Shown: positions 43,506-54,560 of the stretch, piece by piece
How the letters are laid out: every line of letters begins with the position of its first letter
How positions within the stretch are numbered: the stretch's first letter is position 1
NCBI RefSeq assembly: GCF_028453695.1
Contig: NC_135774.1
Coordinates: 29,450,001-29,514,000, forward strand
Origin: Augochlora pura
Taxonomy: Eukaryota; Arthropoda; Insecta; Hymenoptera; Halictidae
DNA length: 64,000 nt
Reading direction: 5' to 3'
The notes under the pieces: generated by a model
What the model saw: only the letters and a program-made list of their open reading frames with translations
What the model was told of the DNA's origin: nothing
Database searches by the model: none
Program-made: the position numbers and the translations under genes

Positions 43506-44723
43506 CACCCTCCGCGAGAAGATCGGCGACCCGCGCGACGACCGGTGACGTCCAGTCACGAGTTTTCGATGGGGCTCTTCTCTTCTCTCTGTCGGCGACA
43601 CACCGTCAACGGTAATTTCAATCCTGCCCCATCAAACCACGCTCGGAAATTAATCGAGGGCCGTGGCCGAGGAGGAGGACACACGCGACTCCGCTCCCCC
43701 CATTTCATCCCTCGTGACCCGGTTCCCCTGTCGCCCGTTTACCGATATGGGTCAACGATTATTGAGTGCGTCCGCTAACGGACCGGAATACCCTTGTTTT
43801 TTTTTTTTTTTGTTCACCTAAACCGAGAGATCGCGATGACACTCACGCCTCGGTGCTCGGAATCGATGGTTTTCGGGGCCGGGTCTTGGTCTCGTTCCGG
43901 TTCCGGAACGAATGGCGCGGAAACTGGAATCGAGATTGCGGCCGCCATTTTGCAACGCCGCTGACAGTGGCGCGACCGATCTCGTAAACAAGCCTAACAG
44001 ATATCACGCGTCCGGTACGAATATAGCAGAAATCCTAATTCTGCGGTGTCAAATCGTAGTAAAATAAATATTGCAATACCGTTGAGAAATATTTGTAAGA
44101 TTTATTTAATTTTATGATAATAGATTCCGCGTCTTTGTTCATATCATTTGTACGTGTAAGTATTGTATTGTGAACGCGACGATTTTTCGAACGCAAATAC
44201 CGAGGGTGAAATATCCGTGTAGGGAGATTTAATATTGAGATTTTTCTGCAGCAGTAAACAAGTGAACAAACAACGATACTTTTTTTGTTTTATTAAAGGC
44301 AGACTCGTAAGTAATTCTGTTTTTTAATATCCATACGAAATTGCATATTATTTCGCTCTTGGTACGGTACAGTTCTGCGATGAACGAGGCGCGTGTAAAT
44401 AAATAAAAAATGTGTTATTCAATAAAGATACGTTTGAATGGAATTGTTTCGAAGTTTCATTGGAATTAAAATTGGAAACAGGTTTAACTAAACGACAATT
44501 CTTTAATTAAATTTATCTCAGAATTTTCAGTTTGATATTAAAATCTGCCATAATCAATAATCTTACAAAATATAGATATATACATACTATGTCATCAACA
44601 TTTTTATATCGATATAAAAGGAAACGAGATAGCATATATCCATAGTAAACGCAACACAAATCATAGCTCTTCCATTTAAAAATTCTCAGTCTTCCAAAGA
44701 GCAACAAACAAATCCCATTTTGC
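43506..44723. other. GC-rich then long AT-rich stretch, no gene seen
   Basis: 43510-43990 is CpG-rich with a T15 run at 43797-43811. 44000-44720 is AT-rich unique sequence with no repeat unit I can define. Only short frames are present. Confidence 0.45.
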
Positions 44724-44815
44724 CACTTAAAAACTTACCATTTTACCATTTAAAAACTATCCATATTACCATTTAAAAACTTTCCATCCGGCCATTTAAA
44801 AACTATCCATTTTAC
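44724..44815 (+). repeat. 23-bp minisatellite, four units
   Basis: Units at 44724, 44747, 44770 and 44793, all 23 bases, centred on CATTTAAAAACTATCCAT. Weaker relatives extend to about 44680 and 44840. Confidence 0.93.
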
Positions 44816-45566
44816 TATCCAACTCGACCTAAAAATTTCTAAAACCACACCGTCCACAATGAAACTGGCCACACCATCGCCAGCCCCATTAAAACTCCGC
44901 AACATCTGCGCGAAACACATTTTCATTACACGCGTAATTGAAAAGTTATCCAGCGCGCGCTAATACATCCAACTCGGCCGGCAACAAACGCGGCGCGAGT
45001 CGTGTTATTCATTTACGCACGGAGATGCGGCAGCAAGAAACGAGGTTACGGGGGCGCGACGGTTTTCGTACGGGGGTGTTGCATAATCCGCAACTCTCGT
45101 CTGGAACGAAGAAACTGGGCAGGGCCGACGAGACAAATAATAGGACCCCGGTCGCGACGAGGGTCTCCGCAGCTATTATTGCCAAACCAAGCGTCTGCGA
45201 ACGGGTTGTTCTGTACGGAGATTACTCCCGACGTTTTTTTGCTCCTGCTCGAGGATTTACGCTAGCCAACGACGACCTGGAGCAAGGTCCCACTGAAGGC
45301 GGGACCTAGCACAGAAACTCCTAACTGAATTTGTTATATTATATTAACTTTACCAGTGATTCAGTGTACAAGTTATTCATTCCATTTTCCGAGTTCAAGA
45401 CAGTTGTTGGTACGATCTTACAAAGATACACCCTTGCCGCTCTAGGTGTATCAATTAATTTTTCTTTGCAAGTTACTAGGCCAATTAGAGTACCCAATAC
45501 TCATTTACCTCCGGCCACGCAAGCAAACTGGCCCTCGGTTCGTAACAAGGTATATTCGGATTTCAA
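44816..45566. other. unique stretch, GC-rich at 44930-45310, no gene seen
   Basis: Plus frames of 123 and 87 codons overlap in different phases in the GC-rich part. They carry no recognisable domain and are not called. Confidence 0.4.
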
Positions 45567-45686
45567 GGCGGCGATTTTCAGGGAACTCAAGGGGTCGATT
45601 TTCAGGGGTTTCAAGGGGTCGATTTTCAGGGTTTTCAAGGGGTCGATTTTCAGGGTTTTCAAGGGGGCGATTTTCAGGGTTTTCAA
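45567..45686 (+). repeat. 24-bp minisatellite, five units
   Basis: Five units of exactly 24 bases start at 45567, 45591, 45615, 45639 and 45663, consensus GGTCGATTTTCAGGGTTTTC plus AAGG. Units 3 and 4 are identical. Since 24 is a multiple of three, frames show octapeptide repeats (GSIFRVFK on plus, NPENRPLE on minus), but neither frame has other coding support. Confidence 0.96.
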
Positions 45687-46390
45687 GGAATTTAAGGGGA
45701 CGGCGCGGACGGGGACGAGGCAGCGACGGGAACACCAAGAAGGAGTCCGCGACGGGGGTGTGGAACGTAACGCCGCGGAACGATAAATCTATGCCGCGGC
45801 GTCCGTGTTTTGCGCATTCGGTCGGCTACCGTCCATAAATCTCGCAACCGGCCCCTCCTGTGTCTTCGCGCAGCCTCGTGGGATCGAGCGCACTGGCGGT
45901 ACAACCCCCCCCCTGTTCGCGAGTTTCCGGAGGACTCTCGCGATCGGTTTACCTGTCCCGCCGAGGATTTAACCCTTCAGCGGGCCCGCTACCGCGCATT
46001 CGTCACGCGATAAATGATAACGCCGCACGGATAAGATCCGACGACGCGAGCACTGTTCTCTCTGGATGCGGCGCGTCGCGAACTGGGAAATTGGGTGTTT
46101 AAGGGGAAATTGAAGGGGTGCGCTCGGATGGAGATACTTTGCTGGATGGCACGATTTGCCATCTTTTGAGAAAGAGATAGTACTCGGGGAAGACTTTATA
46201 ATAAGGTGCTCTGGAAATATTTATAAAATTCAGAGGATATTATACAGTGCTTAGAGAAATAGTTAAACGATCTTGAGGATTCGACTGGGTTACATGTGAC
46301 CCGGTAATAGTAACCGAAGGGGTGAGAGTATAAGTATGTAAGTATGTAAGGAGATGTTCGATTTATTTATTTATAGAGCGACGAGGTGGT
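45687..46390. other. GC-rich then AT-rich stretch, no gene seen
   Basis: CpG-rich to 46090. GGATTTAACCCTTCAGCGGG at 45966 resembles a TTAA-element left end. The rest is unique AT-leaning sequence. Confidence 0.4.
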
Positions 46391-46588
46391 TTAACCCCCT
46401 TGCTCTATAATAACGAGACAATCTCTTTTAAATCGACATAAAATTTAATTCTTCTGCTATTTCGTCTAATGACGAAAGTAAATAACAATTGAAGAACAAT
46501 AGAATTGTTTGGTCCTATTAGAGAAAATATTAGGGATGAATAAGGGCTAAGCAACGCGGCGTGAAAGGCATCGTGGTGCAAGGGTTGA
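46391..46588. mobile_element. piggyBac-like TTAA MITE, copy E
   Basis: TTAA (46391-46394) then CCCCCTTGCTCTATAAT. The right end reads GGCATCGTGGTGCAAGGG (ends 46584), followed by TTGA instead of TTAA. The right end matches the solo end at 42093. The body is 190 bp, AT-rich and non-coding. Confidence 0.55.
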
Positions 46589-46610
46589 TTTCGCTGGAAA
46601 AGATTGCTAC

Positions 46611-46615
46611 CTCTG

Positions 46616-46648
<33 letters not shown>

Positions 46649-46660
46649 TGCTCTTTCTAT
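46611..46660 (+). repeat. (CT)n microsatellite
   Basis: CT run with TTTC and TTGC interruptions. Confidence 0.95.
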
Positions 46661-48952
46661 CGTTCTCCAGCCGTCCCAAATTCTAGTGTTTGTTTTCGTT
46701 CCCCTTGATCCGCGGGGCAGCAGCCGTCGGCGCGTTCGATTTATTCCGTTTCCGCCCGGAGTGCGCCGGGGACAAACAAAATGGTCAACGGGGTTCGACG
46801 GCGGGGAGGGGGGACAATGGACATGTAACCTTTTGACTAGCGCGTGCCGACTGCCGTCGACCCGCGGCCCCCGTCAATTGTCGACTGTCGGTGTCAGGGA
46901 ACACCTTGGCCAGACTAATATGTTTGTCAAAGGAAATCAATCGCGTCGGAGAAACCCGGCATCGAAGGCTCCGGCGACTCGTGGCTGACAGAATTCTTCG
47001 GAAATCGACGGATGTGGAGAGGAGCGGCATGTGGTAATATCTATTAAATTCTGCATTTATTAAATATATTAAATTCAATATATATTAAATATATTTTATT
47101 ATATTATTATTATTGTATATTATTATATATAGTCAATCTATAATAAATATTGTATTTTTACCTTATTATACAACATATTATATTCTCAGTTTAGTATATA
47201 TAATGTAACAAACAAAACGAGAACAAAAGAATGAAATTTTCTCAAATTTCTCTACGAAAAAAATAAACGAAATACAAACATTATAACAATCGATCTTCTC
47301 AATCATAAATTTCTATACACAGAAATAAACAAAATCCTTAATAAAATTATCGTCTAGATAATTTATGAGAATTTTTATAATTATATAAATCGTCTTATTT
47401 TTCACCGCGAATACACAAAGATCGCAATCGAGCGATACACGTGTGTGTCCGTACAAGCACCCGCGGCAGGTTTTATAGGAAACAGCTACGGTCGCCGATT
47501 GCGCGGGATCGAGGAAAAAGGCTCGAGTCGAGTGGCGAGCGACTAATTGGTTTGCTTTTTCCTCTCGGGGGCCCGGAAGCGAGAGCCTCTTCCGGCGATT
47601 CATTCGCTTTAATTCTCCCCTCCCCTCCCCCCTCACTGTTAACCCTGGAATGGTCGCGCGCTGGGTGTTTGACAGCCGGGCCGTTTGTTTTAATAATTGA
47701 CGCGTCTTTATGTTTTAGCGAAACGTTAAGCGGCCGGCTGTCAATAGCTGCGCTAGTTCCTTAATTAAGAGTCGCAGTAGCGTGATTCTTGTCCTCGGTA
47801 TTATTTCTGGCGTCTCCTGGGGGGTGTCGCGCACCACTGGCCACGCTATAGTGAGAGCTAAAGACGTCTGACAGGTGTCTTCTAAGAAATTAGAGACTGG
47901 ATTTGGCTATTATATAATGTGTTGTAGTATTTATTAATTGCTAATATTGGTGTTAAAATATGTGTCATAATTTGTGTAAATTAATTTTGTATAATTTAAT
48001 ACTGTAATATTTATCGCAATATGTATTGATTATATTTTTATTTACAATTATTTCTCAATTCGAATAACTGCTTCAATAAAAATATTTATTCAATAATATG
48101 CTACAAAAATGTCTCTATAATAAAGACAATATTTAAACAAAAGATACAGAACCGTTCACTTCGGTGTCTATAGGGCGCGTTTAACGTTAACTGACGCGCC
48201 CTGTCAAGGGTTAAAATCGCTCGAGAAAAGACTCCGACTCCGACGTTGTAGAATCACCCTCTCTCCAGCTCGTTATTCATGCAAGCCAGCCCCCGCTTGT
48301 ACGTGCCCTTCCATCCACGGGCGATCCACAGGATCCTTCGTGGAACTCGAAGAATCTCTGGCGGCGACGGACGCGCGCCGGATTTTCTTCCGGTCGATCG
48401 AACACACCGATTCCCGCGCGTAGCAGCAGCTGTCGTCGCTGCTGAGTGAAAATTGCGGCCGAGTGCACCCTGATCCAAGACAAGTATTATGATAGCTCTG
48501 CCAGAAATGTTTGATCGGTGACGGTTCGCGGGTTTACGCTGCGATGGATAATAAACGGAGAGGACCAGGGCTTTTTTTAGCGGTTTAGGCGGATCGAGCA
48601 TCGAGACGCGGGAATTGTGAATCATTAAATCATTGTGAAAGTGATAAGTGAGTAATAATAATTTGATTATTAAAATAGCGGTGATGTCTTTTACGACAAA
48701 TGGATGATATTGAGTACAGGATGTTAATGAGTGGAAGATGATAGTGATTAAAATTTGGTGATAATAATTGATTCGAGCTTTTTATTGAATCGAGTAAAAA
48801 TTAATAGCAAAGTAATTAATATGAAAGTAATAGTAAATAAAAATTAATATTAATAATTGACTTTCTATTGGATTGAATAAAAATTAAATAGTAAAGGAAA
48901 TGTAGCAGGAAATAAAAATTAATAATAATAATAATTGACTTTCTATAGAATT
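46661..48952. other. alternating GC-rich and AT-rich DNA, no gene seen
   Basis: 46680-47030, 47400-47870 and 48220-48560 are CpG-rich; 47035-47400, 47890-48160 and 48620-48950 are AT-rich. 47630-47780 (TAATAATTGACGCG, CCTTAATTAAGAG) has the mixed look of regulatory DNA. A 9-bp-arm hairpin lies at 48172-48202 and is followed by CAAGGG before TTAA (48211-48214). Frames of 98-123 codons are unsupported. Confidence 0.4.
48172..48202. repeat. GC hairpin, 9-bp arms
   Basis: AGGGCGCGT and ACGCGCCCT are perfect inverted repeats around a 13-base loop containing GTTAAC. Confidence 0.85.
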
Positions 48953-49042
48953 AAAAGAGAAAGAAATAGTAAAAGAGAGAAAAAGAGAGACAGAGAGAAA
49001 GGGAGAGAAAGAATGGGAGAGATACAAAGTGAAAGACAGAGA
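48953..49042 (+). repeat. GA-rich tract
   Basis: AAAGAGAGAAAAAGAGAGAC-type purine run interrupted by CAGAG and TGGG. Confidence 0.9.
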
Positions 49043-49174
49043 GTCCGAGGAAAAGCGCGAGCCGTTCGATTTACTTTGCGGTTGGGATTTATTAGACGAA
49101 TGCGAGGGTTGATTCGGAGTGTCAGGCCGATATGGAAGAAACAGCCGAGAAGGCTGATCGAATTTATTGAAGCC

Positions 49175-49218
<44 letters not shown>
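49175..49218 (+). repeat. (GA)n microsatellite
   Basis: GA run with one AAAG interruption. Confidence 0.96.
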
Positions 49219-49478
49219 GCAGCAGCTGGCACCAAAGTTTTCGGCCGCAACAGCGATATCGTGGACAGTAGGGACCGGCAGAGACTCGTGTCGGTGGCTT
49301 CTGTATGTCATTCGGTTGGATATATGTTCCTTGTTCACCGCGAGATCCGCGGGAGCTTTGTGTGTCAGCCGTCTCCGCGCGCTCACACTGTGCATAGTTT
49401 TCTGACTGCTGTTCAGACGCGTTCGACTGCCTCAGACATCCCGAATACTCCACAGACTGTTTTAACTTCCTACCACGG
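49219..49478. other. unique stretch, no gene seen
   Basis: Moderately GC-rich unique sequence. Frames of 90-189 codons cross the GA arrays on both strands and are not called. Confidence 0.4.
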
Positions 49479-49515
49479 ATATATATGTATATACATATAT
49501 GTATATATATTTATA
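49479..49515 (+). repeat. (TA)n/(TATG)n microsatellite
   Basis: TATATATGTATATACATATA repeats end just before the transposon-like terminus at 49521. Confidence 0.9.
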
Positions 49516-49520
49516 CAGTC

Positions 49521-49560
49521 GACCCTCCTATAACACGGTACTCCGGCCCTTATACGACAC
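49521..49560 (+). mobile_element. solo transposon terminus, CAGTCGACCCTCC type
   Basis: TA then CAGTCGACCCTCCTATAACA resembles the end of a TA-duplicating DNA element, placed at the edge of a TA microsatellite. No matching inverted end is seen in the next kilobase, so the element is truncated or the likeness is by chance. Confidence 0.4.
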
Positions 49561-50221
49561 TGTATGAACATAGATTGTTGTATATAAACTCTGACAGAAA
49601 GTATTGGATCACTTTTTATCCTTTTCTCATGGTGGTGACTCTGAGGCACCAAGAAAATTTTTAGTTTATATTCTAAAATAATATTTGTATTTTCTTGGCT
49701 TAGATTTATTGCTGTTTCAGTTATGGGAATTAATTTCATATGCATAAAATGCACTTTGTTGTACAAAATATATGTATAAAAATGTATATAGGTCAGAAAA
49801 GATATTTTAAAATTGTTATCAAATTTGCTGTGAATTATTTCTTTTAATATTGAAGAAAAATGTCGAGAAATCTCGATGTAAAATAAATAAGAAAATAAAT
49901 AGATAAATAATTAAGTGAATAAATAAATAAATGTTCCAAGAATATTTTCATCAAACAATTTAGCACAAAGCCTTCCTGCCAAAAGGGAAGTACAGATAAT
50001 TCAAGCAGCTACGAAAATTCTCTAAAATTTCGCGAGGTCCGGCTGCGCTGGTCGGACAAAACGGTCCCGTATCCCGGGGGAGCCGTGTATCCGGAAGATG
50101 TCAGAGGCAAAAGAAGGTATTGTAGTCGCCGCCGAAAGTATCCCGGGATTAATTGGAATTCCTGAGCCGGGGCGTTGTAAGTCGAGAAGCCCATATGAGA
50201 AACTAGTTAGCCGGCGCAAAA
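49561..50221. other. AT-rich stretch, no gene seen
   Basis: AT-rich to about 49990, with a loose AAATAAATAAATA tract at 49876-49931. GC-rich from 50030. No supported frame. Confidence 0.4.
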
Positions 50222-50222
50222 G

Positions 50223-50278
<56 letters not shown>

Positions 50279-50283
50279 GGAGG
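50222..50283 (+). repeat. (GA)n microsatellite
   Basis: GA run of about 60 bp with single AAAG and GGGA interruptions. Confidence 0.96.
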
Positions 50284-51121
50284 GCTCGGATTCGTCTCGA
50301 ATTCTTCGCCGTAATCGAAGTGGAAATCGGATCCGCGAGCTGGCCGATAAGACGATTCCCCATGGCCGGCCTCTAGCCTGGCCATCGTTAACCCGAATCG
50401 ACCTAACTCCCGCCTAGGCTAGGTCACCTAGGTCGGGGGGAGAGCGTTCGCTCGCGCGGCTCGTAACAAGCGCGATAGCCGGTTCTCTCTCTCTCTCGAT
50501 TAGCCCTCGCGGGAATCGACGTATTCGGAGAGGGTTTGCGGCGGTGTACTCGACGCCGCCGATTACGGAGACGCAATACCAACCGATACCTTTGTAATTG
50601 GGCCAACGACGTGCGGACCCCGCACTCTCTCGCGATACCCCTCGCCCCGTTGTCCTCGCCTCGATTTTACACCGAACTACTCTACGCAACGAACCAATCG
50701 ACGCTTTCGACGGCTTTCGCGCGCGAGCGTGTCACGGAACGGAGGAATGCAACCTTTGCAGTAAGGTTGTACCTTCGGTTATTGTGCCATAGTGTAATTT
50801 GTTCATTTATCTCTTTAGGAGCAGTCGTCAGTAAAGTATAGCTAAAGTATACCTATACGAATTCTAATCATTTCAAACAAGTTTCTAGGATAATAATTTC
50901 AAGCGTAAGCAGAAAAATATCGAGCAGCGCGAAGGGCGAGCGCGTTAATTTCGTGTTCGGGTACCGAGCAGGACATCTGGACCGCTCGTACCGAATCCCA
51001 GGGCAGAATTTATGATCCCGGTTTGCTGCCTGGCTCCGAGCGGACGACGTAACGGGGACAAACGTCGGTAGGCGGGGTCCCTGTTCAAAATCGTTCGGCG
51101 TCGAAACATTCGCTCTCAAAG

Positions 51122-51123
<2 letters not shown>
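50284..51123. other. GC-rich island, no gene seen
   Basis: CpG-rich to 50770. Includes a CTAGGCTAGGTCACCTAGGTC block (50416-50436) and a short CT run (50484-50498). The part from 50780 to 50940 is AT-leaning. No supported frame. Confidence 0.4.
50484..50498 (+). repeat. short (CT)n microsatellite
   Basis: Seven CT units. Confidence 0.9.
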
Positions 51124-51171
<48 letters not shown>

Positions 51172-51206
51172 GAAGAGAGAGACAGAGGAAGAGAGAGGAA
51201 GGGAGG
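51124..51206 (+). repeat. (GA)n microsatellite
   Basis: Pure GA to 51166, then GACAGAGGAAGAGAGA repeats. Confidence 0.96.
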
Positions 51207-51494
51207 TTCCATCGGCGCTGGCTCGTCGCCAGCTGCCTGTGCGCGCGATCAAACGAATCCATTGAATTCCAGCCCGGCACGAAGCTCATAAAGCACAGAT
51301 ATTAAATTTACAAGCAATTCCGTTTAAAGCGGACTCGGTCCTGGCCGATGCGCCCTAAATAGGTCGCGATCCTCCGCCCGCGGCCTGTCTACCAGCGATC
51401 ATCGTTCCCGTTTCCGATCCCCGATTCTTCTAACGAAAGCCTCGACTCTCCTCCGCTCTTGAAGCCACCACTGCAGAAACACGTACAAGACAGA
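51207..51494. other. GC-rich unique spacer
   Basis: No gene or repeat recognised. Confidence 0.4.
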
Positions 51495-51794
51495 CCTAAA
51501 AATCTCCCGCGATGAAGGACACCGCAGCCTTTAAAATCTCTTGCGATTGAAGATAGCTTTAAAAATATTCCGCGATGGAAGACAACGCTGCCTTAAAAAT
51601 CTTCTGGGTTGGAGGACAACACTAAAAATCTTTTGCGACGAAGGACAACGTAAACCTAAAAATCCCTTGCGATGGAGGACAATGTTACTTTAAAAATCTT
51701 TCGCGACGGAGGACAACGCTATCCTAGAAATCTTCTGTGATGGAAGACAACGCTGACCCTGAAAATCTTTTGCGACGGAGAACAGCTCGCGAGT
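51495..51794 (+). repeat. minisatellite I, about nine units of 27-36 bp
   Basis: The block TTAAAAATCTTTTGCGATGG followed by AGGACAACGCT recurs with starts near 51498, 51533, 51559, 51595, 51623, 51657, 51691, 51727 and 51760. Spacings alternate around 27-28 and 33-36 bases. Confidence 0.92.
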
Positions 51795-52010
51795 CCTAGC
51801 CAGTAGCTAATCGACTATTCTTTCGCAACCTAGTCAGTGCCAATCGACTATTCTTTCTTCACCTAGCCAATACCTAATCGACTATTCTCTTGCAACCTAC
51901 CCACTGCCAATCGACTATTCTTTCGCAACCTAGTCAGTGCCAATCGACTATATATTTTCTAGACCTAGCCGGTAGCTAATCGGCTACTCTTTCGCAACCC
52001 AGGCCGGCCA
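51795..52010 (+). repeat. minisatellite II, six and a half units of 33-35 bp
   Basis: Units start at 51795, 51829, 51862, 51896, 51929, 51964 and 51997. The core is CCTAGYCAGT, then AATCGACTATTCTTTCGCAA. Two subtypes, with AGCTAATCG or TGCCAATCG in the middle, appear in the order A-B-A-B-B-A, a hint of a 67-bp higher-order unit. The array begins where minisatellite I ends but shares no unit with it. Confidence 0.93.
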
Positions 52011-53261
52011 TAAGCGATTATCGACTCGCATAAACTGGCCGTAGTCCGAGCCGCGTTCCCGGGTTAACGATCGCGATGAAAAGTTGCCGGCCGGTCTGGC
52101 AGCCGCCGGTTACGCCGAAACTTGTGCCTAAGAGGCGAGCCGAACTTCCCAGACACTCCGGGGGAAGCGCGGCGGCCGCGTCGGCCGACTTTGCGCCCGA
52201 GGAAATCATTTGAGCGCGCGGTAGCTGCGAGCCATCGCGCCCGGGGTGGAGGGCTTCTCTCCGCCGGCGTGGTCCACGGGAAATTCGAATTTCCGTGGGA
52301 CCGGCGAGGCTCGCGAGCCACCCGCTTCCAGATTGTTTTCCTACGAGAGCGGCCACCGCCGGCGAAATCGATGTCGAGAGAGTCTCGGTTCCCGAAGTTC
52401 CGGCCTCGCCTCTTTATCGACGCGCCGGGCAACCGCGGCTTCGAAAAATCGGCGAGAAAGCCGCGTTACTCCGCCGTGGAACTGCTCGACCACGGTTCAC
52501 GGCATCTCTGCTCGGTCTACAGGCGCGCCACGGAAATTCGCGTTTCCTCGGACGCCGGCTCCGCGAGAATAATTCCCGGCTGTTTGCCTCCGAGAGACTG
52601 TTACACCGGCGAATTGCAGATTTACGGAATTTTCCTGCTTGGAAAAGCGGCCGCCGACTCTGAAATCCTGTGGAAATGTTGGGGTAGCTTTAATTTATAC
52701 TTTCTTGCCGAGGGAAAATTTTTGGATCGTTTGCGGAACCATTTTTGCCAGAGCGTATGTCGCGGCAGTGAAAACAGCTTCGCGAATTTTTCTATTGGAT
52801 ATATTTCAAGTGTTTCGACTTTCTATTTCCCTTTGAAAGTACGAGTGTTAAGGCGAGTTTCGAGGATGAAGTTTCGCGGAATGAGTTTGCGAATTAAGGT
52901 GGAAGAGGAACGGAAAGTCTTCGGGGAGAATCTGGCGAGTATAAATGACGGGATATCTGGGAGATTGAACGAAATTGAAAAACTCGTGGAGGGGATCGCT
53001 AATCTGCGCGAACGAAAATAGGAAAATCACTGTGGAGAGCCTTTCCCGGGGAGTCTGGACCGCCTTTTCGCTGATAGACGAGCCGGAGTCTGTCCACAAA
53101 GGCGCTTTCCACTTCGGAAAATCGGGAAACCGAAGAGGCGACGTGCTCGTTCTAGTCGAGGAAGCGTCGCGGTGGGATAAACATTACTATTTAATTAATT
53201 TTAGTGTTTAACAGATGGAGAAAATATTTAATTATCGGTGGATCAAAATTACTGCTTTTTA
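52011..53261. other. GC-rich island carrying the longest non-repetitive frame
   Basis: A 299-codon plus frame spans 52122-53021. Other plus frames (108 and 122 codons) and minus frames (112 and 122 codons) are open within its first half. I recognise no domain, signal peptide or cysteine pattern. The last 60 residues are charged and could form a helix, but the nucleotide sequence drifts AT-rich there. I rate it as a chance frame with a small possibility of an unknown exon. 53200-53260 is AT-rich. Confidence 0.35.
52271..52302. repeat. imperfect 32-bp palindrome
   Basis: GGTCCACGGGAAATTCG faces CGAATTTCCGTGGGACC. The half-motif CACGGAAATTCG recurs at about 52528. Confidence 0.8.
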
Positions 53262-54448
53262 AATATTTTTAGTGAAAATTTCATTGCGATAGCTATAGTA
53301 GTTCCAAAGATACAATAAATTTCAGAAATAGTAAAAAAATAATAAAAAGATATAATTAAATGTAAGATATGATTAAGTTCTCCAAAGTGGACCACTGAGC
53401 AGTGGTGCGATCTTTGATTTGGTGATTTTTATAATTAGAGCGAACCTTTTGCTGTTATTTGTTAATTTCATCGATTTTTAATGAATCTTTTGGTACTCAG
53501 ATATTTTTCTAAATTTTATCACGACTTTTGTACTGAAACAGTGAGGTGTAAATTGCTTATATTTAATTCCCAATTCTTTTTCCAGCAGTATTATCCACCC
53601 ATTTTTCAATTTCACCCAGTCGTTTTTCAATTTATCAATTAATATACTTGACACGAACCTTCATATTAATTCCATCAATTTTTACCATACCATCTAACAT
53701 TCACGTATATCCATGAACATTATCACGAAATTTGATCAAAAATCAGCGAGAAGGGTGCGTTTATATTCCATCCCCGACTTCTTCCAACTTGTCGCGTTCG
53801 CAAATCACGTTCGCGACAGAGAACAATCTGCCGGGTTCGAGGCGTTCGATTGCGTTCGTTCGAAGAAGAACTGCGGAGCCGCCCCCCGCTTTATATTGGC
53901 TTCGTCCTCGAGAAGAAGCTGGCGGAAGCGTTTCGAAAATCGGCGAGAGCTCGCGCGCGATGCAAACGAGCTACCAGGGCAAAGTGGCAGGATACTTTTC
54001 GCGGCACGATCCTCGCCCCGTCCGCCGTGGAACGATTCCGCGGCGTTTCGTTATCGCCGTTTACAGGGGGGGGGGGGGGGAAGGGACACGGAACGCGTCC
54101 ACTTTCCCTCGCGGGAAATCCGCATCAGCGATTTCGCGTCGTTAAGGCGCCTGGAGATAAGACAGCGGCGACGAAACTTTTAACGACCTTCTCGTCTGTT
54201 GCGATCCGCGCCGCGCTCGCATAATTCGAAAAATCAGGGACGGCCTGGCCGCGTTAAATCGCCGGGAAAGAAGCGAAGTTTCCGCGGGATTTCTTGTCTA
54301 AGGTGATTCTTGTCTAAGGTGGTTCTTCCTTAGAGAAGATTCTTCTCTAAGGTGGTTCTTGTCCGACGGCGGTTCTTCTCGTTAACTACAGGAGACAAGC
54401 GTCATTGACGCTGTAAGCGCGTAGACCTACAGGCGAGTGTGAAGAAGT
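53262..54448. other. AT-rich then GC-rich stretch, no gene seen
   Basis: 53262-53291 matches 24100-24130 over about 30 bases (ATATTTTTAGTGRAAATTTC). AT-rich to 53740. 53760-54290 is CpG-rich with three overlapping plus frames (124-156 codons) crossing a G15 run at 54066-54080, none convincing. 54293-54375 repeats TTCTTGTCTAAGGTG-type words. Confidence 0.4.
54293..54385 (+). repeat. short tandem of TTCTTGTCTAAGGTG words
   Basis: GATTCTTGTCTAAGGTG, GGTTCTTCCTTAGAG, GATTCTTCTCTAAGGTG and GGTTCTTGTCCGACGG follow one another at 14- to 30-base spacing. The second is partly inverted relative to the third. Confidence 0.75.
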
Positions 54449-54450
54449 AT

Positions 54451-54560
54451 TAGGGTGTCATATACGTTCTTTCCACAGTATGCTATCTCGAGAGTATGCT
54501 ACACGAAAATTCGCGATACACTATACGCAAGATAATAAATGCCGCTAACATTCCCAGTGT
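54451..54560 (+). mobile_element. diverged copy of the 22641 element
   Basis: TAGGGTGTCATATACGTTC, TCTCGAGAGTATGCT, GAAAATTCGCGATACAC and TATACGCAAGATAAT correspond in order to the element at 22641. The right end is not recognisable. Confidence 0.6.

Noticed and set aside
42586..43548. Four overlapping frames of 208-226 codons
   Set aside because: They lie in a stop-poor GA-rich minisatellite and consist of repeated short peptides on both strands.
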